A stretch of DNA of 64,000 nt from Streptomyces canus (GCF_030815415.1 NZ_JAUSWW010000001.1:1178001-1242000), one strand, 5' to 3'. Positions 16,666 through 25,545 are shown, numbered from the stretch's first letter. Translations and numbers: made by a program. Notes: generated from the letters alone by a model not told the origin.

Positions 16666-17445
16666 ATGACCACACAGCCCGCACGGCCTGAGCGCAGCGG
16701 TCCCGAGACCGCCTCGGTGGTGGATGTCTCGCCGTTCAAGGCTTCTCTCGTCAAAGCTGTGTTCAGGGACGTGACCCCGATGCACGTCTCCCGGTCGGCC
16801 GCGTGGGCCGCCGCGTCGGTGACGCGGACAGTGCTGGCGGAGATCATCGACGGCGCGAGGAGAGCGGCGGCGGCGGAGGCCCGGAAGAAGCTGATCCCCG
16901 GGGACCTTCTCGCGGCGATCGACCGGAACGTCGAGCTCGAGGTGGGGACCAAGTGGTACGACCACAGCCCGACGTTTCGAGGCCTGACCGGTGTCCTGTA
17001 CGACGCCGAGGGCGTCATCGTGTCTTCTCGCAAGCGCAGCAGGTCGCGCAAACCGAGTGCTGTGGTCGGTGCCCACAGGTTCGAGGCCGGGGTCAAGAAG
17101 CTGCTGCGGAGCCGGCGGGCGACGGCCGTCCCGGCGATGGTCCGCGACCTGGACGGAATCGCGAGCGTGCTCCTGACGGACCTCGCCCTGGACGCGGTCA
17201 GGGTGGTCCGCGAGGGCGGGGTCCAACGTTTCGGCACGGTCACCCTGGAGATGTCGGGCGAACCGGCCCCTCCCCCGTTCCACAAGGATCCCCTCCGGGC
17301 CCTGTCCACCCGCAGGGGGGACGGGCGGACCATCGGCAGGGAAGACATCCTGGCCGCCACCACGATGCAGTTGTTCGGCGGCAACCTCAGGCAGCGAGCC
17401 CTCACCGAGGCACGCCGGGCGGCACAGACCACTTCGGCCGGCTGA
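16666..17445 (+). CDS. Putative tandem histone-fold protein (H2A-like N-half, H2B-like C-half)
   Basis: A 259-residue cytoplasmic protein with no signal peptide or membrane span. Residues 24-90 read as a histone fold: helix 1 FKASLVKAVFR, long helix 2 HVSRSAAWAAASVTRTVLAE continuing IIDGARRAAAAEAR, loop KKLIP, then helix 3 GDLLAAIDRNVEL. Aligned by eye, the last part tracks the histone H2A core (ILELAGNAARDNKK, RIIPRHLQLAIRNDEEL). A basic linker SRKRSRSRKP (121-130) follows. Residues 137-250 suggest a second fold: HRFEAGVKKLLRS, a long helix DGIASVLLTDLALDAVRVV, a roughly 35-residue insertion, then RTIGREDILAATTMQLFGG and LRQRALTEARRAA. These resemble H2B's [20 protein letters not shown] region. 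A histone doublet would suggest DNA binding or wrapping. The similarity is recalled, not computed. It starts at ATG 16666; the nearest GGGAG is 12 nt upstream. Confidence 0.7.
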   Translation: MTTQPARPERSGPETASVVDVSPFKASLVKAVFRDVTPMHVSRSAAWAAASVTRTVLAEIIDGARRAAAAEARKKLIPGDLLAAIDRNVELEVGTKWYDHSPTFRGLTGVLYDAEGVIVSSRKRSRSRKPSAVVGAHRFEAGVKKLLRSRRATAVPAMVRDLDGIASVLLTDLALDAVRVVREGGVQRFGTVTLEMSGEPAPPPFHKDPLRALSTRRGDGRTIGREDILAATTMQLFGGNLRQRALTEARRAAQTTSAG

Positions 17446-17536
17446 GCGGTGCGCGGTCACTGATCTCCCGGTGACGATGCCGGTGGGCCGCCCGCTCCGG
17501 CATCGGGCTCCGGGAGGCATGGCAAGATCCGCAAGC

Positions 17537-18280
<744 letters not shown>

Positions 18281-18333
18281 GCGGTCGCACCTGCTTCCCT
18301 GCGCTCCGCGGCGGCCGGCGGCACAGTGGACCT

Positions 18334-18759
18334 ATGGACGCAGACGACAGGAACCTGCTCGCCCGGGGACGCGTGGCGACCCGGCTGCCCGCCCAGGATT
18401 TGGAGCGGGCCCGGCGTTTCTATGCCGAGAAGCTCGGGCTGGAGCCCGTCGACGAACGGCCCGGCGGGCTGCTGTACCGGTGCTCGGGCTCGGACTTCGC
18501 CCTCTTCGCCTTCACGGGAGCCTCGGCCGGCACCTTCACGCAGATGGGCTGGGAGGTCGACGACATCGAGGCCGTCGTGGCGGAGCTCAAGCGGCGCGGC
18601 GTGGTGTTCGAGGACGTCGATGTGCCCGGTCTGCGCACGAAGGACTCCATCGCGGACGTCGAGGGCAACTATCCCAGCAAGGGTGCCCGGGGCGAGCGCG
18701 CCGCCTGGTTCCGGGACAGCGAGGGAAACCTGCTGGGCGTCGGTGAGCCCGTCGTCTGA
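18334..18759 (+). CDS. VOC family (glyoxalase/bleomycin-resistance fold) protein
   Basis: A 141-residue protein with paired VOC beta-alpha-beta modules. It shows the typical start TRLPAQDLERARRFYAEKLG, the central LYRCSGSDFALFAF, and the C-terminal AAWFRDSEGNLLGVGEPV, where the Glu/Asp metal or product-binding residue of this fold sits. Members include glyoxalases, dioxygenases and antibiotic-binding proteins; nothing here specifies which. ATG 18334 is preceded by a CAGTGG-like -10 region and no ribosome site, so translation may be leaderless. Confidence 0.8.
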   Translation: MDADDRNLLARGRVATRLPAQDLERARRFYAEKLGLEPVDERPGGLLYRCSGSDFALFAFTGASAGTFTQMGWEVDDIEAVVAELKRRGVVFEDVDVPGLRTKDSIADVEGNYPSKGARGERAAWFRDSEGNLLGVGEPVV

Positions 18760-18803
18760 GGGACGGTCCTCGCAGCCGGTGCGTGTCCGGCCGCTTTCCG
18801 GGT

Positions 18804-19523
18804 CTACAGGAGGACGACACATCCTCGTCGTTCCAGCTCGGCGAGGAGCGACGCGGGAGGTTCGCACGCGTTCCAGCGCAGGTCCAGCTTCTCCAGGGCG
18901 GGCATCTCCAGCACCCGGTGCGGCAGTTGGACCAGTCGGTTGCTGCGCAGGTCGAGGTGGCGGAGGCGGGGCAGTGCGGTGAGGGGCTCCGGGAGTTCGG
19001 CGAAGGCGTTCTCGCGCAGGTCCAGGTGGCGCAGTTCGTGGAGGTCGGCCACGGTCGGCGGCAGGCTTTCGAGTGCGTTGCCCCGGAGCCAGAGTTCGCG
19101 CAGGCCGCGCAGGTCGCCGAGGCTGTCGGGCAGGGCGGTCAACTGGTTGTGCTGGGACCGCAGTTCGATCAGCCCGGCCATCAGGCCGATGGTTTCCGGC
19201 AGCGCGGTCAGCTGGTTCTCCCCGACGTTGAGGTAGCGCAGTCGGGTCAGGTTGCCCAGGGACTGCGGGAGTTCGACCAGCTCGTTGTCGTGCAGATAGA
19301 GGCAGCCGTCGAGGGCGGTCAGGTCTCCGAGCGTCCCGGGCACGGCCGGGAGGAGGTTGTGGCCGAGGTCCAGTGTGGTCAGTCGGTGCAGCCGGCCGAT
19401 CGCGGCGGGGAGCTCCGTGAGTCCGTTGTCCGCGAGGATCAGCACCTGGAGTTCGGTCCTGTCCCACACCGACTCGGGTACTTCTCCCAGCTGTTGACGC
19501 CAGAGGTTCAGGACGTGCGGCAC
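18804..19523 (-). CDS. Leucine-rich repeat protein
   Basis: A 239-residue protein made of about nine 23-residue leucine-rich repeats of the pattern LxxLxxLDLxxNxLxxLPxxL, for example LTTLDLGHNLLPAVPGTLG and LRELWLRGNALESLPPTVA. I chose GTG 19523 because GGAAGGAAG lies just upstream, and the alternative ATG at 19574 has none. There is no signal peptide, so it is probably a cytoplasmic binding scaffold. It is divergent from the membrane protein at 19604 over an 80-bp gap. Bacterial LRRs of this plant/Ras-type class have no known single function. Confidence 0.8.
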   Translation of the reverse strand: MPHVLNLWRQQLGEVPESVWDRTELQVLILADNGLTELPAAIGRLHRLTTLDLGHNLLPAVPGTLGDLTALDGCLYLHDNELVELPQSLGNLTRLRYLNVGENQLTALPETIGLMAGLIELRSQHNQLTALPDSLGDLRGLRELWLRGNALESLPPTVADLHELRHLDLRENAFAELPEPLTALPRLRHLDLRSNRLVQLPHRVLEMPALEKLDLRWNACEPPASLLAELERRGCVVLL

Positions 19524-19603
19524 GATGTGTTCTTCCTTCCGGTGTACCAACGGTGCAGAGCCAGTCTCGATCATTCGCGGCTTCTGCCCGTTACTCTTCC
19601 GGC

Positions 19604-21082
19604 GTGTATGCGTACGAGGAACTCACGTCGGCGGAGCGGCAGTTGTGGGACGCGTATCCCACGGGCCGTTCGGTGGACTTCCGTACGGGTGCGGCGGAGG
19701 ACGACCCCGGCAACGGGGGCGACTGGGGCGACGAGCGGACCGTGCGAGCCGGTGTGGTGGCCGCCCTGCTCCTCGGCGCGAACCCGGCCCGGCCGGGAGG
19801 GGTGCCCGCACTGCGGCTCGCGGGCGCGCGGATCAGTGGGGGCCTGGAGCTCGGCGGGGCCGAGATCGGGCATGTCATGCGGTTCGAGGGGTGCTGGTTC
19901 GAGCAGGGCGCCGGACTGTACGGCGCGACCACCCGGACGATCCAGATCAAGGGCAGCAGACTGCCGGGGCTCGACCTCAGCATGGCCAGGGTGGAGGGCA
20001 GGGTCGCTCTGCGGCACACGGTGGTCAGCGGAGCCGTGAAGCTGCTGAACGCGCGCGTGACCGGTGAGCTGGTACTCAGCCACGCGGCCCTCTCACATCC
20101 CGACGGCTGGGCCCTGTACGCCGGCGGGCTCGTCATGGAAGGCGGGCTGTTCTGCCGTACCGCCACCGTGCACGGCGGCGTGCGACTCGTGGGCGCCCAA
20201 CTGCTCGGCGGCCTGCACATGGAGCGGACGCGGCTGCACCATCCCGGGGGTGTGGCGCTCCTCGCCGACCACGCGGTGGTGAGCAGCATGGCGCTGTCCG
20301 AGGGGTTCACGGCCGAGGGGACGGTCAGCCTGCGGGGCACGCAGATCACCGACCAGGTGAGCTTCGACGCCGCCGTGCTGCGGGCCGACGGCACGGCCCT
20401 CGACTGTGCCCGTATGCAGGCGGGAATCGTCGTCTTCACCCCGGCCCGGGCGCCGTCCGGCATGGTGGATCTCGAGGACGCCCGGGCCGTCGCCCTCCAC
20501 GACCGGGAGGGTGTCTGGCCGGAGCGCGTACGGCTGCAGGGCTTCACCTATGGCTCCCTGCACGAGAGCAGCGAGCTCCAGGCGTCGTCCGTGGAGCGTC
20601 GTGTGGCGTGGGTGCGACGCCATCCGGGGTACGCGGCCCAGCCGTACGAGCAACTGGCGTCCTGGTACCGGCAGATCGGCCATGACGACGACGCCCGGCG
20701 CGTACTGCTGGCCAAGCAGCGCCATCGCAGAAGAACCCTGTCACTGCCCGCCCGGCTGTGGGGCCACCTTCTGGAGGCCACCGTCGGCTACGGCTACCGC
20801 CCGTGGCGTGCGGGCGGGTGGCTCGCGGCGCTGATCCTGCTCGGCAGCACGGTCTTCGCCTCCCACACCCCCACGGCGACCGAGCCCGGCCAGGTGCCCC
20901 CGTTCAACCCCTTGGTCTACACGCTCGACCTGCTGATTCCCATCGGGGGTCTCGGCCAGCGCACGTCCTGGTACTGGGAGGGCGGTACGGCCGCCTGGCT
21001 GTCGTACGCCTTGATCGCGGCGGGCTGGATCCTCACGACGGCGGTACTCGCCGGCATCACCCGGACCCTGAACCGGAACTGA
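19604..21082 (+). CDS. Membrane-anchored protein with repetitive beta-solenoid-like region
   Basis: A 492-residue protein. Residues 60-330 consist of irregular short repeats alternating aliphatic residues and Gly, such as LRLAGARISGGLELGGAEI and VSLRGTQITDQVSFDAAVL. These suggest a right-handed beta-helix of the pentapeptide/bactofilin kind. A helical linker (EQLASWYRQIGHDDDARRVL) is followed by two transmembrane helices near the C-terminus (GGWLAALILLGSTVFAS and WLSYALIAAGWILTTAVLAGI). Homologues in Streptomyces are often labelled membrane-associated oxidoreductases, but I see no cofactor motif. GTG 19604 follows a TACTCT -10-like element closely, so it may be leaderless. Confidence 0.7.
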   Translation: MYAYEELTSAERQLWDAYPTGRSVDFRTGAAEDDPGNGGDWGDERTVRAGVVAALLLGANPARPGGVPALRLAGARISGGLELGGAEIGHVMRFEGCWFEQGAGLYGATTRTIQIKGSRLPGLDLSMARVEGRVALRHTVVSGAVKLLNARVTGELVLSHAALSHPDGWALYAGGLVMEGGLFCRTATVHGGVRLVGAQLLGGLHMERTRLHHPGGVALLADHAVVSSMALSEGFTAEGTVSLRGTQITDQVSFDAAVLRADGTALDCARMQAGIVVFTPARAPSGMVDLEDARAVALHDREGVWPERVRLQGFTYGSLHESSELQASSVERRVAWVRRHPGYAAQPYEQLASWYRQIGHDDDARRVLLAKQRHRRRTLSLPARLWGHLLEATVGYGYRPWRAGGWLAALILLGSTVFASHTPTATEPGQVPPFNPLVYTLDLLIPIGGLGQRTSWYWEGGTAAWLSYALIAAGWILTTAVLAGITRTLNRN

Positions 21083-21105
21083 TTGCACCCTCCCTCCCCG
21101 ACATC

Positions 21106-21120
21106 GCAACCGATGGTTGC
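21106..21120. promoter_or_regulatory. Operator copy 1 of SRPBCC-ArsR operon
   Basis: GCAACCGATGGTTGC: 6-bp perfect arms (GCAACC/GGTTGC) around GAT. An identical copy starts 45 bp downstream, and both lie upstream of the operon encoding an ArsR-type repressor. The spacing and identity suggest autoregulation by that repressor. Confidence 0.65.
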
Positions 21121-21150
21121 GCTAGGGCGTCTTCGGTCGTACTCTGATAC

Positions 21151-21165
21151 GCAACCGATGGTTGC
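21151..21165. promoter_or_regulatory. Operator copy 2 of SRPBCC-ArsR operon
   Basis: Second exact copy of GCAACCGATGGTTGC, 15 bp before the start of the first SRPBCC gene and directly after a TACTCTGATAC promoter-like stretch. A repressor bound here would block initiation. Confidence 0.65.
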
Positions 21166-21180
21166 AAAAGGGAGCCGGGT

Positions 21181-21639
21181 ATGGAGTACGGAAGCATCGA
21201 GCGCGACCTTCACGTCGACGCGTCGCCCGACGTGGTCTTCGAGGTCGTCAGCCGACCGGAACACATGCGGGAGTGGTGGCCGGACGACGCCCGGTTCGAG
21301 CCCGCCGAAGGGGCACCGGGAGAGCTCTTCTGGCGTGACAAGGCCACGGGCGAGACCAAGACCGTCGCGTTCACGGTGGTCGAGGTCGACCCGCCCAAAC
21401 GGTTCTCGTTCCGGTGGTGCCACACCGGTGCCGAACGCGGCGGTGACTCCCTGCTGGTCACCTTCGATCTCGTGCCGACGCAGACGGGGACCCTGGTGCG
21501 GATGACCGAGACCGGGTTCCGCGAGATGGGCTGGGAGATCGCCGTACTCGAGGAGCAGTACCGCGATCACGTGAGCGGCTGGGACCACTACATCCCCCGG
21601 CTGGGCGCCTACGCCGCGCGGCTGGCGTCGACCCGATGA
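21181..21639 (+). CDS. SRPBCC (AHSA1-like/START) domain protein
   Basis: A 152-residue SRPBCC-fold protein: it opens YGSIERDLHVDASPDVVFEV, has the helix VSRPEHMREWW, and the middle strands RFSFRWCHTG. These proteins bind hydrophobic ligands in a deep cavity. It begins at ATG 21181 after GGGAGCC. Its TGA overlaps the ATG of the ArsR gene (ATGA), so the two are translationally coupled. The pairing of SRPBCC proteins with ArsR regulators is common in actinobacteria; the ligand is unknown. Confidence 0.8.
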   Translation: MEYGSIERDLHVDASPDVVFEVVSRPEHMREWWPDDARFEPAEGAPGELFWRDKATGETKTVAFTVVEVDPPKRFSFRWCHTGAERGGDSLLVTFDLVPTQTGTLVRMTETGFREMGWEIAVLEEQYRDHVSGWDHYIPRLGAYAARLASTR

Positions 21640-21986
21640 GCACGCCGGTCGACGACGACCTGTGGTCCGCGATCGGCGACCCGACCCGGCGCACCATGAT
21701 CGACCTGCTCCTCGCGTCCGGACCGGGGACCGCGACCTCGCTCAGCGCGAGCCTTCCCGTCACCCGGCAGGCCGTCTCGAAGCATCTCGCCGTTCTCGAC
21801 CGGGTCGGGCTGGTCCACGCCGAACCGGCCGGACGGGAGCGGCGCTACCGCGTCGACGAGGCCCAACTCGCCCGCGCGGTCGCGCAACTGGCCGCGGTCG
21901 GCGCCACCTGGGACGCCCGGCTCCGCCGTATCAAGCACTTCGCCGAAACGATCGAACGAAGCCGCACCACTACGGAAGGAACATGA
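21636..21986 (+). CDS. ArsR/SmtB-type winged-helix repressor
   Basis: A 116-residue ArsR-fold protein: LWSAIGDPTRRTMIDLLL, then the recognition region SLPVTRQAVSKHLAVLDRVG and the wing AEPAGRERRYRVDE. It lacks the Cys metal-binding motif ELCVCDL, so it is probably of the non-metal SdpR-like class. It is coupled on both sides by ATGA overlaps to SRPBCC genes, whose ligand-binding proteins may be its targets or sensors. The two identical dyads at 21106 and 21151 are its likely operators. Confidence 0.85.
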   Translation: MSTPVDDDLWSAIGDPTRRTMIDLLLASGPGTATSLSASLPVTRQAVSKHLAVLDRVGLVHAEPAGRERRYRVDEAQLARAVAQLAAVGATWDARLRRIKHFAETIERSRTTTEGT

Positions 21987-22432
21987 CCATGGTCGACATC
22001 CTGCACCGCATCGGCGCCGTCGCGCCGCTGGACGAGGTCTACCGGGCGCTCGCGACACCCGAGGGCCTCGCCGGCTGGTGGACGACCGACACCACGGGCA
22101 AGAGCGAGGTCGGCGGCCGACTGGCGTTCCGCTTCGGCGACGTCGGCGGTTTCGACATGGAGATCCTGGAACTCGACCCCGCCGGCCATGTCCGGTGGCG
22201 CGTCACGGACGGCCCCGCGGAATGGATCGGCACCGAGATCGACTGGACCCTCAGCCGGACCGACGACTACACGATCGTCCTGTTCAAGCACGAGGGCTGG
22301 CGCGAGCCGGTCGAGTTCATGCACCACTGCAGTACGAAGTGGGCGCTCTTCCTGATGAGCCTCAAGGAGTACGCCGAGACGGGCCACGGCAGCCCGGCAC
22401 CTGCCGATGTCCGGATCAGCGACTGGCACTAG
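21983..22432 (+). CDS. Second SRPBCC domain protein
   Basis: A 149-residue SRPBCC protein, MTMVDILHRIGAVAPLDEVY, with WWTTDTTGKSEVGGRLAFRF and the C-terminal helix MHHCSTKWALFLMSLKEYAE. It is coupled to the ArsR gene by an ATGA overlap and has GGAAGGA upstream. It is only distantly similar to the first SRPBCC protein, so the pair is probably not a recent duplication. The function is unknown beyond ligand binding. Confidence 0.8.
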   Translation: MTMVDILHRIGAVAPLDEVYRALATPEGLAGWWTTDTTGKSEVGGRLAFRFGDVGGFDMEILELDPAGHVRWRVTDGPAEWIGTEIDWTLSRTDDYTIVLFKHEGWREPVEFMHHCSTKWALFLMSLKEYAETGHGSPAPADVRISDWH

Positions 22433-22492
22433 AGGGGCGCTGAGCGCCGAATCCGCGTTGAGCGGGAGTCCGGTCCGTCTTACGGTGGCTCG

Positions 22493-23296
22493 GTGAGTGA
22501 TGTGGAGCACGACGTCTACTGCACCGAAATCGGCTCCCGGGCCGACGAGTTGCGCGCGGCTGTGCGGTCCGCCGAGGCGGGGCCGGCCGCGACGCCCGTC
22601 CCCAGCTGTCCCGGGTGGAGTCTCACCCAGCTCGCCCGGCATGTCGGGGGAACCCATCGGTGGGCGGCGCGGATCGTCCGTGGCCGGGCCACCGGTCCCG
22701 TCGCCCACGACATGGTGGACGATGTCTACTCGCCCGGTCCCGAGTCCGCCGCCGACCTGGACGCCTGGCTCGCCGAGGGGGCGGCGGAGCTGACGGGTGC
22801 CCTGCGCGAGGCCGGTCCCGATGCTCCGGTGTGGACCGTCGCGCCGAGTGGTGTCGCGGGTTTCTGGGCCCGGCGGATGGCCCATGAGACGACCTTGCAC
22901 GCCGCCGACGCCGCCTTCGTCACGGGCGCCCCCTTCGCCGTACGGGAGGAGCTGGCGCGGGACGCCCTGGACGAGTGGATGGGGTTCGGCGCGCTGCCCC
23001 GGGTGCTGGAGGCCGCCGGGCCCGACGCCCCGCCGCTCACCGGACCCGGCCGCACCCTGCACCTGCACGCCACCGACGCGCCTCACGCCGAATGGCTGGT
23101 GGACCTCACGGGCGTGCCGATCACCTGGAGCCACATCCACGCGAAGGCCTCGGTGGCGGTACGCGCCCCGCTCACCGACCTCGTTCTGCTGCTCTACGGC
23201 CGCCGCACCCCGGCCGACCCGTCGGTCGAGGTGTTCGGGGACGGCGATCTGCTGTCCCTGTGGCTGGAGCGCTCCGGCTTCTGGCTCCGCAAATAG
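22493..23296 (+). CDS. Mycothiol-dependent maleylpyruvate isomerase family protein
   Basis: A 267-residue protein with the MDMPI architecture: an N-terminal DinB-like four-helix domain with CPGWSLTQLARHVGGTHRW and RMAHETTLHAADA, which supply the metal-binding histidines and glutamate, and a C-terminal MDMPI_C domain (HLHATDAPHAEWLVDL, LTDLVLLLYGRR). Family enzymes use mycothiol, the actinobacterial low-molecular-weight thiol, for isomerisation or conjugation. The start is GTG 22493. It is convergent with the EEP gene, with stop codons one base apart. Confidence 0.85.
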   Translation: MSDVEHDVYCTEIGSRADELRAAVRSAEAGPAATPVPSCPGWSLTQLARHVGGTHRWAARIVRGRATGPVAHDMVDDVYSPGPESAADLDAWLAEGAAELTGALREAGPDAPVWTVAPSGVAGFWARRMAHETTLHAADAAFVTGAPFAVREELARDALDEWMGFGALPRVLEAAGPDAPPLTGPGRTLHLHATDAPHAEWLVDLTGVPITWSHIHAKASVAVRAPLTDLVLLLYGRRTPADPSVEVFGDGDLLSLWLERSGFWLRK

Positions 23297-23297
23297 G

Positions 23298-24275
23298 TCA
23301 GGGCGCCGGGATCCCGAACTCCACCCACAGCGGGAAGTGGTCCGAGATGTGCCAGGACAGCTCGCCCAGCATCCGGTCGCCGCGCAGCTCGGGCACGAAG
23401 TCGAGGTGCCCTCCGGCCAGGGCTTCCAGTGTCAGCACCGGTCGGCGCTTCTGCCCCTTGGTGAACCACGCGATCTGGTCGTAGAAGTGTTCGGCGCCCG
23501 GGTCGTCGAAGATCGTGCGCGGCAGGCCGTCCAAGGAGGGGGCGGGGACCAGGCCGGTGGAGGTGAAGGCCTGGAAGAGAGGGTCGCCGGCGCGGTCGAT
23601 GTTGAAGTCTCCCAGCGCGATGAGGTTGTGGTCCCAGCCGAACTCCTGTTCCGCCCAGGAGGCCAGCCACCGCGCGATCGCCCGCAGTTCCGGTGCCCGA
23701 TCGGTAGCCTTGTCGCCGTACAGGACGTGCAGGGTGACCAGGGTGAACGTCTGGCCCTGGGAGAGGAAGCTGACCGCGTAGGGCGTACGGGCGAACTGTT
23801 TCTCCAGATCGGTCGCGGGAACGCCCGCGTCCTCCTCGATGGGCACCACCAGCTCGCAGGCCAGTCCTGACGGCTTCACCCTGCGGGTGTCGAACAGGAA
23901 CGCCAGCCGTTCGCTGTTGCCCGCGCTGCCCCGTGTCACATCGGTGAGGATGAACGCCCAGTCGTCGCCGAGGACCTTCAGCAGATAGCGCAGGGAACGC
24001 AGGTTGCCGCGCACCTCCTGCACCGCCACGACGTCGAACCGGCGGACGACCGACGCGATCAGGTGGATGTCGGTGAAGTTCCGCTTCGGCGAGGCGCCCT
24101 CCGGGGTGGTCCAGGCCTTGGTGAGGTCGGAGAAGGCGCGCAGGTTCCAGGTCGCGATCAGCAGGTTGGTCCCGTCGTCCTTCGCCGGTACCGCTCCGTC
24201 GAGGAACGCGTCCCAGCGTTCGACCCGTTCGAGCACCCGTTGGGGCGGCGCCAGGATGTCGGCTTCGGCGGGCAC
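23298..24275 (-). CDS. Endonuclease/exonuclease/phosphatase (EEP) family protein
   Basis: A 325-residue EEP (DNase I-like) protein. The signatures are LLIATWNLRAFSD, DVVAVQEVRG (metal-binding Glu), LHVLYGDK, ALGDFNID (Asp-x-Asn) and WHISDHFPLWVEF (catalytic Asp-His). The complete set implies an active Mg-dependent phosphodiesterase. Without a signal peptide it acts inside the cell. I chose GTG 24275 because GAGGAGG lies 6-7 bases upstream. The substrate (nucleic acid or small phosphodiester) is not evident. Confidence 0.8.
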   Translation of the reverse strand: MPAEADILAPPQRVLERVERWDAFLDGAVPAKDDGTNLLIATWNLRAFSDLTKAWTTPEGASPKRNFTDIHLIASVVRRFDVVAVQEVRGNLRSLRYLLKVLGDDWAFILTDVTRGSAGNSERLAFLFDTRRVKPSGLACELVVPIEEDAGVPATDLEKQFARTPYAVSFLSQGQTFTLVTLHVLYGDKATDRAPELRAIARWLASWAEQEFGWDHNLIALGDFNIDRAGDPLFQAFTSTGLVPAPSLDGLPRTIFDDPGAEHFYDQIAWFTKGQKRRPVLTLEALAGGHLDFVPELRGDRMLGELSWHISDHFPLWVEFGIPAP

Positions 24276-24457
24276 AGATCCTCCTCGACGCTGGGAGCAG
24301 AGCGTTTCGAGCCTGCGAGATCGCGCACCGGGGAGCAAGAGGCCGTTGCGGTGACGCGCCTCGTCCGGCCGAACCCGGCGAGCGGCGGGTCCGGGCTTCT
24401 CCTTGGCCGGGCCGACCCCGTTCGAGGTGTGGTCCGGCGGTTTCATAGGGTCGGGGC

Positions 24458-25147
24458 ATGGTGAGCGAATTCAGCGAGGCGTTCCTGCTCGAGGCCGAAC
24501 GACATGCCGCGTGGGGCGCGGCCCAGCTCGATGCGCTGGGCGCGTTCCTGCCCGAGGGGCCGTGGACCGCCGATCTGCCCTCCTGCCTGTATCGGCAGGG
24601 GGAGCTGGAGCTGCGGGTGGCGGTGCTGGGCACGTACGACATGGAGCAGCGGTCCTGGATGTGGGGCTGGGCCAATCCTGGTCTGCGGGGCACCGAGGTG
24701 GTGGCGCTGACCGGCGCGGTCCGGCGGTACGGGCGGGTGCACGGGATCACCGAACTGACCGAGGACATCGTGCCGTTGTCCGGGTTCGCCGATCCTCGGC
24801 GGGCCGCCGAGATGCTCGCCTTCACGGGGATGGGGGTGGCCGAGGCGCCCGGGTACATCGGCGTTCCGGCGGGACCGGCCACTCAGGTCTACTTCCTGCC
24901 CGACGACGCCCGGGTCCCCCGTGCCGGCCTGGACCCGGTCACGCTGCCCCGGACGCTGCTCACCGGAGCGGGGCTGATCGGGTACTCGGCCCGGGAGGTC
25001 GTCGGCGGCTACTTCGATCACCACGGTGTGCCCCGGAGTTCCGAGGGCGACCGGACCGTCGCGGACCTGGGCGCCGGCAACGCGGTCGAGGTGGGCTTCG
25101 ACGCGGTGGGGCGGATCTCGGGGGTGCAGGTGAAGGTTCTGCCCTGA
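24458..25147 (+). CDS. DUF6882-like hypothetical protein
   Basis: A 229-residue protein with no signal peptide. The segment YDMEQRSWMWGWANPGL and the flanking aliphatic strands resemble the DUF6882-type family common in Streptomyces (identified from memory). Other visible parts are LTGAVRRYGRVHGITELTED and ATQVYFLPDDAR. There is no catalytic motif. It is convergent with the barstar gene, 14 bp apart. Function unknown. Confidence 0.6.
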   Translation: MVSEFSEAFLLEAERHAAWGAAQLDALGAFLPEGPWTADLPSCLYRQGELELRVAVLGTYDMEQRSWMWGWANPGLRGTEVVALTGAVRRYGRVHGITELTEDIVPLSGFADPRRAAEMLAFTGMGVAEAPGYIGVPAGPATQVYFLPDDARVPRAGLDPVTLPRTLLTGAGLIGYSAREVVGGYFDHHGVPRSSEGDRTVADLGAGNAVEVGFDAVGRISGVQVKVLP

Positions 25148-25161
25148 GCGGCCGGGGGCGG

Positions 25162-25545
25162 TCAGCACAGGCGTAGCCCGCCCGGATGCTCGTCCTCGAT
25201 GATCCCGACCAGCCAGTCGAAGACGGTGGGCCCGCGCCCGGCGCGGGCCTGAGCCAGTTCCGCGCTCACGGAGGGCCGGTTCGTCGGGTGGCAGCGCGCG
25301 AGCCGGATGTCGAGCTGCCGTGCGGTCTCGGGGTGGCCGAGGTGACGGCGGGACGCCTCGTGGTCACGCCACTCGATCACGTAGTCGCCGTCCTCCGGCG
25401 TGCCGTAGCCGCCTCGGAGGCAGTCGGCGAAGGCATCGAGGTTGCGGCCGAAGTATCCGTCGTCGCCGATGCTCTCCCCGACAACGCGCCAGAAGTTCTC
25501 CAGCGTGGTGATCTGCGAGCCGTCCAGTACGTAGGTGGTTGTCAC
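25162..25545 (-). CDS. Barstar family protein (RNase inhibitor-like)
   Basis: A 127-residue protein matching barstar: the strand TTYVLDGSQITTLENFWRVV, then GYFGRNLDAFADCLRGGYG, whose Asp/Glu-rich helix plugs barnase-type ribonuclease sites, and YVIEWRDHEASRRHL. Barstar binds and blocks guanyl-specific ribonucleases. No barnase-like gene lies within several kilobases. This inhibitor is either unpaired, serves a distant RNase, or protects against RNase-tipped toxins from other cells. Confidence 0.85.
   Translation of the reverse strand: MTTTYVLDGSQITTLENFWRVVGESIGDDGYFGRNLDAFADCLRGGYGTPEDGDYVIEWRDHEASRRHLGHPETARQLDIRLARCHPTNRPSVSAELAQARAGRGPTVFDWLVGIIEDEHPGGLRLC

Noticed and set aside
25162..25545. 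Barstar as half of a toxin-antitoxin pair with a neighbour
   Set aside because: Neither neighbour resembles an RNase or toxin, and both are convergent or well separated.
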